Positions 35,317 through 42,684 of a stretch of 64,000 nucleotides of DNA are shown piece after piece; the stretch's first letter is position 1; each line of letters opens with the position of its first letter. The position numbers and the translations under genes are program-made. The notes below the pieces were generated by a model. That model ran no database searches and was not told the DNA's origin. It worked only from the letters and a program-made list of their open reading frames with translations. The stretch spans positions 2,418,001 through 2,482,000 of the forward strand of contig NZ_CP108054.1 of the NCBI RefSeq assembly GCF_036173125.1, given 5' to 3'. The DNA is from Streptomyces sp. NBC_00286. Its GTDB lineage: Bacteria; Actinomycetota; Actinomycetes; Streptomycetales; Streptomycetaceae.

Positions 35317-35570
35317 CCGCCCGCGACGGCCCGCGGTCGGGATCATCTGCCGTGTGGGCGGGGACGGGTTCGCGGCAGCGGCTTCTACGACCCTCCAGAA
35401 GCTCAAGTAGGCGCTGGTGCCGGTGCAGCGGGTGTTCGGCGGCTCTGCGCTTGCTCGCGCTCCGCGCAACCCACCTCCTCTGTCATGTCACGACGTACGA
35501 GGAATCAGCTTCTGCCGCCGGGGTCAGCCTGTGGTTGATCAAGGTCTGAGCGGGCCTTGACGCCGGGAGA
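35317..35570. other. Intergenic stretch without recognisable gene
   Basis: No frame in this segment shows family motifs or a ribosome site. TTGACG at 35557-35562 could be a -35 for the downstream regulator, but no good -10 follows at 17-18 bp. Confidence 0.5.
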
Positions 35571-35619
35571 ATGACAAGCTTCCTTGACATCTACTTGGAG
35601 TGTCAAGGAAGCTTGTCAT
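35571..35619 (+). promoter_or_regulatory. Perfect 19-bp inverted repeat over the XRE gene's ribosome site
   Basis: Arms 35571-35589 (ATGACAAGCTTCCTTGACA) and 35601-35619 are exact complements with an 11-nt loop. The left arm ends in consensus -35 TTGACA; the right arm contains AAGGAAG, the ribosome-binding site 9-10 nt before the GTG at 35621. As DNA it suits a dimeric XRE repressor acting on itself; as RNA it would lock the ribosome site in a strong hairpin. Much A/T-richer than its surroundings. Confidence 0.7.
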
Positions 35620-35620
35620 C

Positions 35621-35824
35621 GTGCGGAACCATGTGCGGGAGCACCGACTCGAGCGACGGATCTCTCAGGCCGCGCTGGCCGAGGCCGTGGGTGTGTCACG
35701 GCAGACCATCAACGCCATCGAGACCGGGCGCTATCTTCCTTCGCTCCCGCTCGCGTTCGCGCTGGCCGGCTTCTTCGGCACGGCCATCGAGGAGCTGTTC
35801 ACACCGAGCGAAGGTGACGCGTGA
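35621..35824 (+). CDS. XRE-family regulator
   Basis: 67 aa, almost only a helix-turn-helix: REHRLERRISQAALAEAVGVSRQTINAIETGRYLPSLPLAF (split across helices 1-5) then FFGTAIEELFTP. This compact group often pairs with membrane proteins. GTG at 35621 is favoured over an in-frame GTG at 35600: it has a well-placed AAGGAAG and yields the family N-terminus. First gene of three; the next begins within its stop codon. Confidence 0.85.
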   Translation: MRNHVREHRLERRISQAALAEAVGVSRQTINAIETGRYLPSLPLAFALAGFFGTAIEELFTPSEGDA

Positions 35825-36216
35825 TGACGGACGTAGATCCCGTGACGGAGTGGCGAGGCGACATGGCCTGGTACCTGGGCATCGCCGTCGCGTCAGGACT
35901 GGCTTTCGGGTTGGGCCAGGGGCTGGTGGCCGGGCTGGTGGCCGGTACGAGCATGCTGGTCTTCACCCTTGTCCTGGCGCTGGGCCGTCGCCGCATCGAC
36001 GCCATCCGGGCCATCGGGGGCGCCGGCGACGAGCGCAACCGTGCCCTGTACATGCGCTCGTTGGCGATAGCCGGTGGCGTTCTCGGCCTGGTCGTCACCG
36101 GGTGGTACCTGGTCAGCGTGGCCCGGGGCGAGCCCGACGGGACACTGCTCGCCCTCACCGTGCTGTTCGCGGGCGTGTTCGTCGGCGCCTGCGTGGTCAG
36201 CTCGTGGCGGGGGTGA
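35824..36216 (+). CDS. Four-helix membrane protein of the XRE operon
   Basis: 130 aa. Hydrophobic segments at about residues 16-33, 36-52, 79-100 and 108-126, with a charged cytoplasmic loop GRRRIDAIRAIGGAGDERNRAL between helices 2 and 3. Reminiscent of DUF2178-type proteins that accompany small XRE regulators; I cannot assign a function. ATG at 35824 overlaps the regulator stop (TGATG); GTG 35821 is possible. Confidence 0.75.
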   Translation: MTDVDPVTEWRGDMAWYLGIAVASGLAFGLGQGLVAGLVAGTSMLVFTLVLALGRRRIDAIRAIGGAGDERNRALYMRSLAIAGGVLGLVVTGWYLVSVARGEPDGTLLALTVLFAGVFVGACVVSSWRG

Positions 36217-37286
36217 CGCCGGCCGACGTGCCGCGGGCCGACACGCCCGACCGTCGGCGGCGCCGTCGTCTCGCCTGGGCGCTGGTGGTCACGGCGCCGC
36301 TGGTGGCCGAGTTCGCCTCGGGCAACTTGCCAGTCACCTACGTGTGGCTGCTGGTGATCTACGCGCCCCTGTACGGCGGCGCCGCCGTACTCATCCGCGA
36401 CGCGGGCCGTCGCTCCGCGCGACCCTGGCCGGTCATCTTCACCCTGGGCTTGGCCTACGGTGTGATCGAGGAGTCGTTCATCAGCTTCTCGCTGTTCAAC
36501 CCCGACTACGCCGACCTGCGGCTGCTCGACTTCGGGTGGATCCCGGCGCTCGGTATCGGGTCGTGGTGGACGACGTTCGTCGTACTGCTCCATGCCGTGT
36601 GGAGCATCTGCGTGCCCATCGCCCTGGTGGAGGCCCTGGCCGGCGACCTCGCCGATCGACCCTGGCTCACCCCCCGCGGCCTTGCCTGGGCCGTACTGGC
36701 CATCGGCCTGGGCGGAGCGGCGACGGCCGGCATCACCCTGTCCGAGGACGACTTCGTGCCATCGTCCGCACACCTGTCCGGCGCCGTGGTAGCGGTGATG
36801 GCACTTATCGCGCTCGCCGGGTGCCTGGCCCGCACGCTGCGTCGTTCGTCCCGAGCCGCAGGCGACGGCGCCGCCCCTCCCGGGGCGCCACCGGAACTCG
36901 CTGCCTCCGGTCAACCCGTGGTTCCCGCCGGGGCGGCGCCCAAGCCTCAACGGGCCGCAGCAGCTGCCGTGAGTGCCACGCTCCTCTTCGTCGCCGGCGC
37001 CGCCCAGGTCGGGCCCGCGCCGGCGGTGGTGACGGTCTACCTGGTCCTCGTCGCCTGGGGCGTGACAGCGGTCAGACGATGGTCGGCCCGCCCCGACTGG
37101 TCGCCGCGTCACAACCTCGCCCTGGCCGCCGGCGCACTGGTGCCCCATCTGGCTTTCGCCGTGGCGCAGCAGTCGCTGGTCGAGGTCCCGCTGTGGCTGG
37201 ACCTGCTCGGCGACCTGATCTTCATCTCGGGCACAACCGCCCTGGTGATGGCCGGCTGGCGGGCCGTCGGTCGTTCCGCCCCTTGA
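36213..37286 (+). CDS. Polytopic membrane protein of unknown function
   Basis: 357 aa, about eight to nine helices, with a long Ala/Pro-rich hydrophilic loop near residues 210-250. Contains GLAYGVIEESFISFSLFNPDYADL in its third helix region; the EE pair recalls CPBP/CAAX-protease-like proteins, but the rest of that signature is not evident. GTG at 36213 overlaps the previous stop (GTGA). Last member of the XRE operon; no clear terminator follows. Confidence 0.7.
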   Translation: MTPADVPRADTPDRRRRRRLAWALVVTAPLVAEFASGNLPVTYVWLLVIYAPLYGGAAVLIRDAGRRSARPWPVIFTLGLAYGVIEESFISFSLFNPDYADLRLLDFGWIPALGIGSWWTTFVVLLHAVWSICVPIALVEALAGDLADRPWLTPRGLAWAVLAIGLGGAATAGITLSEDDFVPSSAHLSGAVVAVMALIALAGCLARTLRRSSRAAGDGAAPPGAPPELAASGQPVVPAGAAPKPQRAAAAAVSATLLFVAGAAQVGPAPAVVTVYLVLVAWGVTAVRRWSARPDWSPRHNLALAAGALVPHLAFAVAQQSLVEVPLWLDLLGDLIFISGTTALVMAGWRAVGRSAP

Positions 37287-37325
37287 CACTGGCCCAAGCG
37301 GCCCTGCTGGTATGGCCACACACCA

Positions 37326-37412
37326 TCACTTCAGTTCGAAGTCGAGGCCGGCAGCGTCGCCCAGGGCCTCGGCCTGATCCGGGGAGCCCGCCGCCAACTC
37401 GCCGCAAGGCCG
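37326..37412 (-). pseudogene. Possible 3' remnant of a lost gene
   Basis: Read leftward, a frame ends SPDQAEALGDAAGLDFELK and stop, which looks like a real C-terminus. Just upstream the protein-like sequence jumps to another frame and dissolves into GGGGC repeats. No family recognised; weak. Confidence 0.2.
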
Positions 37413-37416
37413 ATGA

Positions 37417-37484
37417 GGTCCGGGGCAGCGCCCCAGCCAGGTTCAGGGGGCAGGCGCTCCTGGCGGGGTCCGGGGCAGCGCCCC
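37417..37484. repeat. Direct copies of GGTCCGGGGCAGCGCCCC
   Basis: The 18-mer occurs at 37417-37434 and 37467-37484, 50 bp apart. Each contains a GGGGC-AG-C-GCCCC type hairpin. Streptomyces intergenic repeat at a convergent gene end. Confidence 0.65.
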
Positions 37485-37520
37485 GAGAATGGGACGGATC
37501 GGGGCGACCGGGGCGCTCTC

Positions 37521-37991
37521 CTACGCCGCAGACCCTCGCTCCCGCTCCGCCTCATCCCGCACCGCCAGCCTCCGCAACATCTCCAACACCCTGTCGCGAG
37601 ACTCGTCCGCCGCATCGATTGCTTCCATGCACTGCCAGTACATGGCCTCATCCGCTGCCGACGCAACGCTCACGAGGGCGATGCCCACCTCGCCCAAGAG
37701 GCCGCCGAGGTCGACGAGCGCTTGGCGGGCATCGCCCAGGTCCGTGAGTTGCGCGGCGCGCAGGGTGCCGGCTCTCGACAGGGGCACGTCCAGGACGCTG
37801 CAGCCTCTGCCCGCCAGCTCGGTCAACCCCACTGCCTCGCCTCGTAATTCGGGAGGGCCGGACATGGCGAGGCGACTGCCTATCGCCTGGGCGAGGGCCT
37901 GTGCCTGGCAGGCCTCCGCCATGATGCCCCCCGCGTCCTCACTTCCCATCAGGGCCCGTCTGCTCGCACCGATGAGCCGCACCGCGTCCAT
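37521..37991 (-). CDS. DUF6099 protein
   Basis: 156 aa, Ala-rich, largely helical, no signal or membrane segment. AVRLIGASRRAL, IMAEACQAQALAQAIGSRLAMSGPPELRGEAVGL (split) and AQLTDLGDARQALVDLGGLLGEVGIALV fit a Streptomyces-restricted family I know as DUF6099. No function known. ATG at 37991 with GAGGA about 9 nt upstream. Single-gene unit. Confidence 0.75.
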   Translation of the reverse strand: MDAVRLIGASRRALMGSEDAGGIMAEACQAQALAQAIGSRLAMSGPPELRGEAVGLTELAGRGCSVLDVPLSRAGTLRAAQLTDLGDARQALVDLGGLLGEVGIALVSVASAADEAMYWQCMEAIDAADESRDRVLEMLRRLAVRDEAERERGSAA

Positions 37992-38160
37992 GCGCTGTCC
38001 TCGTCTGTCCCGACGCGCTCTTCACACGCCTGCCCGAACTCCGCCTGCCACTACCCAGAGTGAAGCCCCTTAGGGCAAAAGGCCAGAGGAAGCCGGAAAT
38101 CTGTGGACAATAATTCGACTGTGGACAACTCGATGACTCCGGAGAGTGACGAAAAGGACG

Positions 38161-38490
38161 TCAGGACTCCCCTGCCGGAAACCTCTCCTCATTGCGGTCG
38201 ATCTTCGCGGACAGCGCCGCGAGGGGATCGATGTCGAGCACCTCGCACAGCTGGAGCAAGTACGCCAGCACGTCCGCGACTTCGTCCGTCACGCGGGACG
38301 CCTTCGTCGGGTCGGACATCACGCGGGCAGACTCCTCCGGCGTCAACCACTGGAAGATCTCCACGAGTTCGGAGGCCTCGACGCTGAGCGCGGCGACCAG
38401 GTTCTTCGGTGTGTGGTATTGCTGCCAGTTCCGCGCCGCCGCGAACTCGGCCAGTCTGCGCTGGAGCCGGGCCAGATCAAGTTCTGTCAC
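38161..38490 (-). CDS. MazG-like nucleotide pyrophosphohydrolase
   Basis: 109 aa all-alpha NTP-PPase of the MazG/RS21-C6 type. Metal ligands are in EASELVEIFQW (ExxE) and DEVADVLAYLLQL (ExxD). WQQYHTPKNLVAALSVEA precedes the first pair. Hydrolyses noncanonical or dCTP-like nucleotides to monophosphates; cytosolic house-cleaning. GTG at 38490 overlaps the stop of the upstream ATPase gene (GTGA). Confidence 0.88.
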   Translation of the reverse strand: MTELDLARLQRRLAEFAAARNWQQYHTPKNLVAALSVEASELVEIFQWLTPEESARVMSDPTKASRVTDEVADVLAYLLQLCEVLDIDPLAALSAKIDRNEERFPAGES

Positions 38491-39791
38491 GGCTCAAGGT
38501 GTACCACCGTGACCCCGTCCACTCCCGAGGCCCAGGACGCGTCGCTCACGGCCCCCACCAGCCGGATGTGCCCGCGCTCGCACATCCGCGCCGCCAGCCG
38601 TACGAGCTGGTCCCGCTGACGCCCGTCCAGATCGCGGTCGAACCCGTCGGCCAGAACCGTGAGCGTCTGAAGCGCCTCGGGCACCTCCCCCGCCGTGTCG
38701 ACGTCCAGCACACCCGGCCCGGTGAGCAGCACCAAGGCGAGGGCCACGTACCTCAACTCCCCGTCTCCCAGCAGTCCCAGAGGCGTCCGCAGCCCGTCGC
38801 CCCGGTCCAGCACCGCCCGGACCACCGGTGACGCCGAGCCAGCCTTGACCGCCCGGACCGCCGGTGGCACCCGGCCAGCCGAGACCGCCCGAGCCGTAGG
38901 CACCGTGGCCGATCCCTGTCCGGCGCCGGACGAAACCTCCTCGGCCAGCACGTCCACAACCCGACCCGCACACCCCTCCCGTACCGCCGCCACCAGCAGC
39001 CCATGCCGCCGTCCGCACTCCGACCGCGTACGCCACAGCACCTCGGCCAGATTGCCGCAGCCGGGCAGCAGGCGTCCCGCACCGATCGGTACGGGCACGC
39101 GCATGTGCCGGGGTACCGGGTCGCAGGCGAAGACGGAGCGCAGGGCGACCACCATCTGCTCGGCGGCGGCGAGGACTTGGCGCTGGCCGTCGGTCCGGCC
39201 GGACACGCGCAGGGGGAGCAGCGCGGTGCCGAGCCGGTCGTCGGGGAACGGAGCACGGGTCACGGCGGACGAGCCCGCGGTGTGCCAGGCCGCCTGCACG
39301 GTGGGGCGGTTGGGATCGCGGAGGGCTGTCTCCAGCAGGGTGACTCCGCCAGTCGTCAATCGCTCGCCGACGATGCGGAGTTCGGGCTCGGCCTGCACCG
39401 CAAGGTCGAGCCGTACGACTCCCGCCGGGCCGTCGACCGTGCAGCCGATGCGGAACCCGCGCCGCCGCCCGGCATCGGGCCGGGCCCGCTCGGGAACGCA
39501 GGCGGCGGGATCCGGGAACACCTCGCCCAGCGACGCCCCGCCGCCCAGTCGCGCCAGTGCCTCGTAAGCCCGCAGCGCACTGCTCTTGCCGCTGCCGCTG
39601 GGCCCCGCGAAGAGCGTCAGCGGGCCGAGCGGGAACTCCGCGCGCCGGTGTGCGGCGAAGGCCGACAGGCGCAGCGCGGTGACGCTCGGCCGCCGCTCCA
39701 GGCAGGCCGCCCCGCCACAAGCGGCGTCTTCGGCGGGCACGGCATCGGCATCGGCATCCGCGGCGGCGGCGCTCGGGAAAGGCACGGTCAT
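38487..39791 (-). CDS. AAA/SMC-like ATPase
   Basis: 434 aa. Walker A GPSGSGKSSALRAYEAL at about residues 64-80, a large middle region with many Arg/Val strands, then GLLGDGELRYVALALVLL as an ABC-signature-like helix and TLTVLADGFDRDLDGRQRDQLVRLAARM, with switch-like HIRLVGAVSDA. No coiled coil and no partner nuclease are visible, so a defence role is not supported. The central part includes an imperfect repeat of charged AVRAVKAGSASPVVRAV type. Overlaps the MazG-like gene, so the two are coproduced. Confidence 0.75.
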   Translation of the reverse strand: MTVPFPSAAAADADADAVPAEDAACGGAACLERRPSVTALRLSAFAAHRRAEFPLGPLTLFAGPSGSGKSSALRAYEALARLGGGASLGEVFPDPAACVPERARPDAGRRRGFRIGCTVDGPAGVVRLDLAVQAEPELRIVGERLTTGGVTLLETALRDPNRPTVQAAWHTAGSSAVTRAPFPDDRLGTALLPLRVSGRTDGQRQVLAAAEQMVVALRSVFACDPVPRHMRVPVPIGAGRLLPGCGNLAEVLWRTRSECGRRHGLLVAAVREGCAGRVVDVLAEEVSSGAGQGSATVPTARAVSAGRVPPAVRAVKAGSASPVVRAVLDRGDGLRTPLGLLGDGELRYVALALVLLTGPGVLDVDTAGEVPEALQTLTVLADGFDRDLDGRQRDQLVRLAARMCERGHIRLVGAVSDASWASGVDGVTVVHLEP

Positions 39792-39883
39792 ATCCGGACC
39801 GTAGGCTTCCGCGGGCCTGCCGAACCGTTCCGCCCGGCAGACCTTCCTACGATCGAGGGATCAGCAGGTCAAGCGCGTGATCG

Positions 39884-40273
39884 TCAGGCGCCGGGGACCC
39901 CCGCGCCCTCCATCAGTCCGCCCACCTCGGTGCCCGGTGGCGTCAGCAGGAACACGTTCCGCTCGACGCGGTGCATGCCGCTCGCAAGCCCGAAGACCAC
40001 GCCCGTACTGAAGTCCAGTACGCGCTTGGCGACTTCCCGTTCGGCGCCGGTGAGGTCGAGGAGGACCGGGACACCAGCCATCAGTGTCTCTGCGACCTCG
40101 CGCGCGTCACCGAAGACATTGACCCGGAGCACGACGAAGCGGCGGCGCGGTTCGGTGTCCGCGTCGGGGATCGACCGGTGGTCGACCGCCGAGGGCCAGG
40201 CGTCGCGGCCGCGCAGCGGGACGACCTGGGCGAGCCCTTCCCACTGTTCATCGGTGACGTCGTGGCCGTTCAC
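39884..40273 (-). CDS. sepF: SepF-like cell-division protein
   Basis: 129 aa. After about 45 variable residues comes the SepF core: VLRVNVFGDAREVAETLMAGVPVLLDLTGAEREVAKRVLDFSTGVVFGLASGMHRVERNVFLLTPPG (in consecutive segments). It lacks the long linker and clear amphipathic membrane-targeting helix of canonical SepF, so it is one of the secondary SepF paralogs common in Streptomyces. Such paralogs bind FtsZ or each other; direct evidence is lacking here. GTG at 40273 has GGGGGAG upstream. Divergent from nitrate reductase. Confidence 0.82.
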   Translation of the reverse strand: MNGHDVTDEQWEGLAQVVPLRGRDAWPSAVDHRSIPDADTEPRRRFVVLRVNVFGDAREVAETLMAGVPVLLDLTGAEREVAKRVLDFSTGVVFGLASGMHRVERNVFLLTPPGTEVGGLMEGAGVPGA

Positions 40274-40510
40274 CGGCTCCCCCCGACCTGACTCGCACTG
40301 ATTACCTGCACCGGGCAATTCTTGCGCATGCTCACCCGTTCGGCCCAACAGCGACACGGGCCGCGACCCGGTCGTGCCGCACATCACGTTTCCAGCGCCG
40401 GACGGCGGCCAGTCATTAAACGCTCAAGCATCGGGCTGCGTATCAACAGGCAACCGCGGGACACCCCGCCGGACATCGACCAGGCGACCAGACGACCGAA
40501 AGGGCCCGCC

Positions 40511-42670
40511 GTGGCCGTACAGGGCCCTGAGAGCAGCAACGCACAGGTACGGACCGTGTGTTCGTACTGCGGCGTCGGCTGCGGAGTGGTCCTCGACATC
40601 GGGAGGGGCCCCGACGGACGGCGTACGGTCCTGAAGGCGTCCGGTGACAAGACGCACCCCGCGAACTTCGGACGGCTCTGCACCAAGGGCGCGACCACCG
40701 CCGACATGCTCGCCGCACCCGGGCGGCTCGGCACCGCCCTCGTACGGGACGAGCGCGGTGCGGAGCCGGTGCCCGTGGACGCGGCGATCGCCGAGACCGC
40801 GCGGCGGCTGCGCGCTATCATCGACGAGCACGGTCCGGATGCCTTCGCCCTCTACGTCTCCGGGCAACTGAGCCTGGAGGCCCAGTATCTGGCGAACAAG
40901 CTGGCCAAGGGTTTCGTAGGGACAAACCAGATCGAGTCGAACTCCCGGCTGTGCATGGCGAGCGCGGGCGCCGGCTACCAGCTGTCCCTGGGGGCCGACG
41001 GTCCGCCCGGCTCGTACCAGGACTTCGAGAAGGCCGACGTCTTCTTCGTCATCGGCTCGAACACGGCCGACTGCCATCCGATTCTCTTCCTGCGGATGAG
41101 GGACCGGGTCAAGGCGGGCGCGAAGCTCATCGTCGTCGATCCGCGGCGTACCGCCACCGCCGAGAAGGCCGACCTGTATCTGCAGATCAAGCCGGGTACG
41201 GATCTCGCGCTGCTGAACGGGCTGCTGCACCTCCTGTACGAGAACGGCCACACCGACCCCGCCTTCATCGCCGCGCACACCGAGGGCTGGGAGGCGATGC
41301 CCGGCTTCCTCGCCGACTATCCGCCCGCCACCGTCGCCGAGATCACCGGCATCCCGGAGGCGGACATCCGCGAAGCCGCTTCGCTGATCGCCCGGGCGGG
41401 CGAGTGGATGAGCCTGTGGACCATGGGCCTCAACCAGTCCACGCACGGCACCTGGAACACCAACGCCCTGGTCAACCTGCATCTGGCGACCGGCGCGATC
41501 TGCCGCCCGGGGTCCGGCCCCTTCTCTCTCACCGGGCAACCGAACGCCATGGGGGGCCGTGAGATGGGGTACATGGGGCCGGGTCTGCCGGGGCAGCGGT
41601 CCGTTCTCGTCGACGAGGACCGCGCATTCGTCGAGGACCTGTGGGAGCTGCCCCGGGACACGCTCCGGAAGGACGGCGTCGGGCGGGGCACCGTCGAGAT
41701 GTTCCGGAGGATGGCGGACGGCGCGATCAAGGCCTGCTGGATCATCTGCACCAACCCCGTCGCCTCGGTCGCCCGTCGCGGGACCGTCATCGAAGGGCTG
41801 GAGGCCGCCGAGTTCGTCGTCACGCAGGACGTCTTCGCCGAGACCGAGACCAACGCGTACGCCGATGTCGTACTCCCCGGCGCCCTGTGGACGGAGACCG
41901 AGGGCGTCCTCATCAACAGCGAACGCAATCTCACCCTCGCCTCGCCCGCCGCGGACCCGCCCGGCGAGGCGCTCGCGGACTGGCGGATCATCGCGCGGGT
42001 GGCCTGCGAGATGGGGTACGAGAAGGGGTTCTCGTACGAGAGCGCGGAGGACGTCTTCGAGGAGATCAAGCGCGCCTGGAACCCGAGGACCGGGTGGGAT
42101 CTGCGCGGTGTGACCTACGAGCGGCTGCGGGCGGGGTCCGTGCAGTGGCCGGCCGCGCGGGAGGAGGGACCGGACCGGAATCCGATCCGGTACGTGGACG
42201 GGGACGGGAAGCTCTCCTTTCCCACGGCGAGCGGACGGGCGGTGTTCCACGCGCGGCCGCACATCCCGGCCGCCGAGATGCCCGACGACGACTTCCCCTT
42301 CGTACTGAACACCGGGCGGCTGCAGCACCAGTGGCACACCCTGACCAAGACGGGGAAGGTGGCCAAGCTCAACAAGCTCAACCCCGGGCCGTTCGTGGAG
42401 CTGCATCCGCAGGACGCGCGGGAGTTGGGCATCGCCGACGGTGACGCGGTCGAAGTGGCCTCACGGCGTGGGCGGGCCGTGCTGCCCGCCGTGGTGACGG
42501 ACCGGGTCCGGCCGGGGTGCTGCTTCGCGCCCTTTCACTGGAACGATCTCTTCGGGGACCACCTGAGCATCAACGCGGTGACCAGTGACGCGGTCGATCC
42601 GGTGTCGTTCCAGCCGGAGTTGAAGGTGTGCGCGGTGAGGTTGACGAGGGTTTCCTCGCCCCTGCCGTGA
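40511..42670 (+). CDS. Assimilatory nitrate reductase catalytic subunit (molybdopterin oxidoreductase)
   Basis: 719 aa. [4Fe-4S] ligands in CSYCGVGCGVVL and RLCTKG; the Mo ligand region SNSRLCMASAGAGY has Cys, as in NarB/NasA/NapA. Bis-MGD motifs: IGSNTADCHPILFLRM, TMGLNQSTHGTWNTNALVNLHLATG and NTGRLQHQWHTLTKTGKV. Reduces nitrate to nitrite in the cytosol. No Tat signal. GTG at 40511 gives a normal NarB length; an upstream TTG-started frame reads sequence unlike the family. It converges with the molybdate uptake genes, which supply its cofactor. A formate dehydrogenase-like role is less likely. Confidence 0.85.
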   Translation: MAVQGPESSNAQVRTVCSYCGVGCGVVLDIGRGPDGRRTVLKASGDKTHPANFGRLCTKGATTADMLAAPGRLGTALVRDERGAEPVPVDAAIAETARRLRAIIDEHGPDAFALYVSGQLSLEAQYLANKLAKGFVGTNQIESNSRLCMASAGAGYQLSLGADGPPGSYQDFEKADVFFVIGSNTADCHPILFLRMRDRVKAGAKLIVVDPRRTATAEKADLYLQIKPGTDLALLNGLLHLLYENGHTDPAFIAAHTEGWEAMPGFLADYPPATVAEITGIPEADIREAASLIARAGEWMSLWTMGLNQSTHGTWNTNALVNLHLATGAICRPGSGPFSLTGQPNAMGGREMGYMGPGLPGQRSVLVDEDRAFVEDLWELPRDTLRKDGVGRGTVEMFRRMADGAIKACWIICTNPVASVARRGTVIEGLEAAEFVVTQDVFAETETNAYADVVLPGALWTETEGVLINSERNLTLASPAADPPGEALADWRIIARVACEMGYEKGFSYESAEDVFEEIKRAWNPRTGWDLRGVTYERLRAGSVQWPAAREEGPDRNPIRYVDGDGKLSFPTASGRAVFHARPHIPAAEMPDDDFPFVLNTGRLQHQWHTLTKTGKVAKLNKLNPGPFVELHPQDARELGIADGDAVEVASRRGRAVLPAVVTDRVRPGCCFAPFHWNDLFGDHLSINAVTSDAVDPVSFQPELKVCAVRLTRVSSPLP

Positions 42671-42684
42671 TCCCTTGGCCGGGG

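Noticed and set aside
35301..35549. Small rightward ORF after the spermidine synthase gene
   Set aside because: No ribosome site, starts inside the preceding gene out of frame, and codon use is unlike real genes.
36213..37286. CAAX-protease (CPBP) membrane protease
   Set aside because: Only an EE pair is present; the Arg and the His/Asn motifs of the family are not evident, so it is left as unknown.
38487..39791. Anti-phage defence ATPase
   Set aside because: No nuclease, TOPRIM or effector partner; the neighbour is a MazG-like house-cleaning enzyme and DUF6099.
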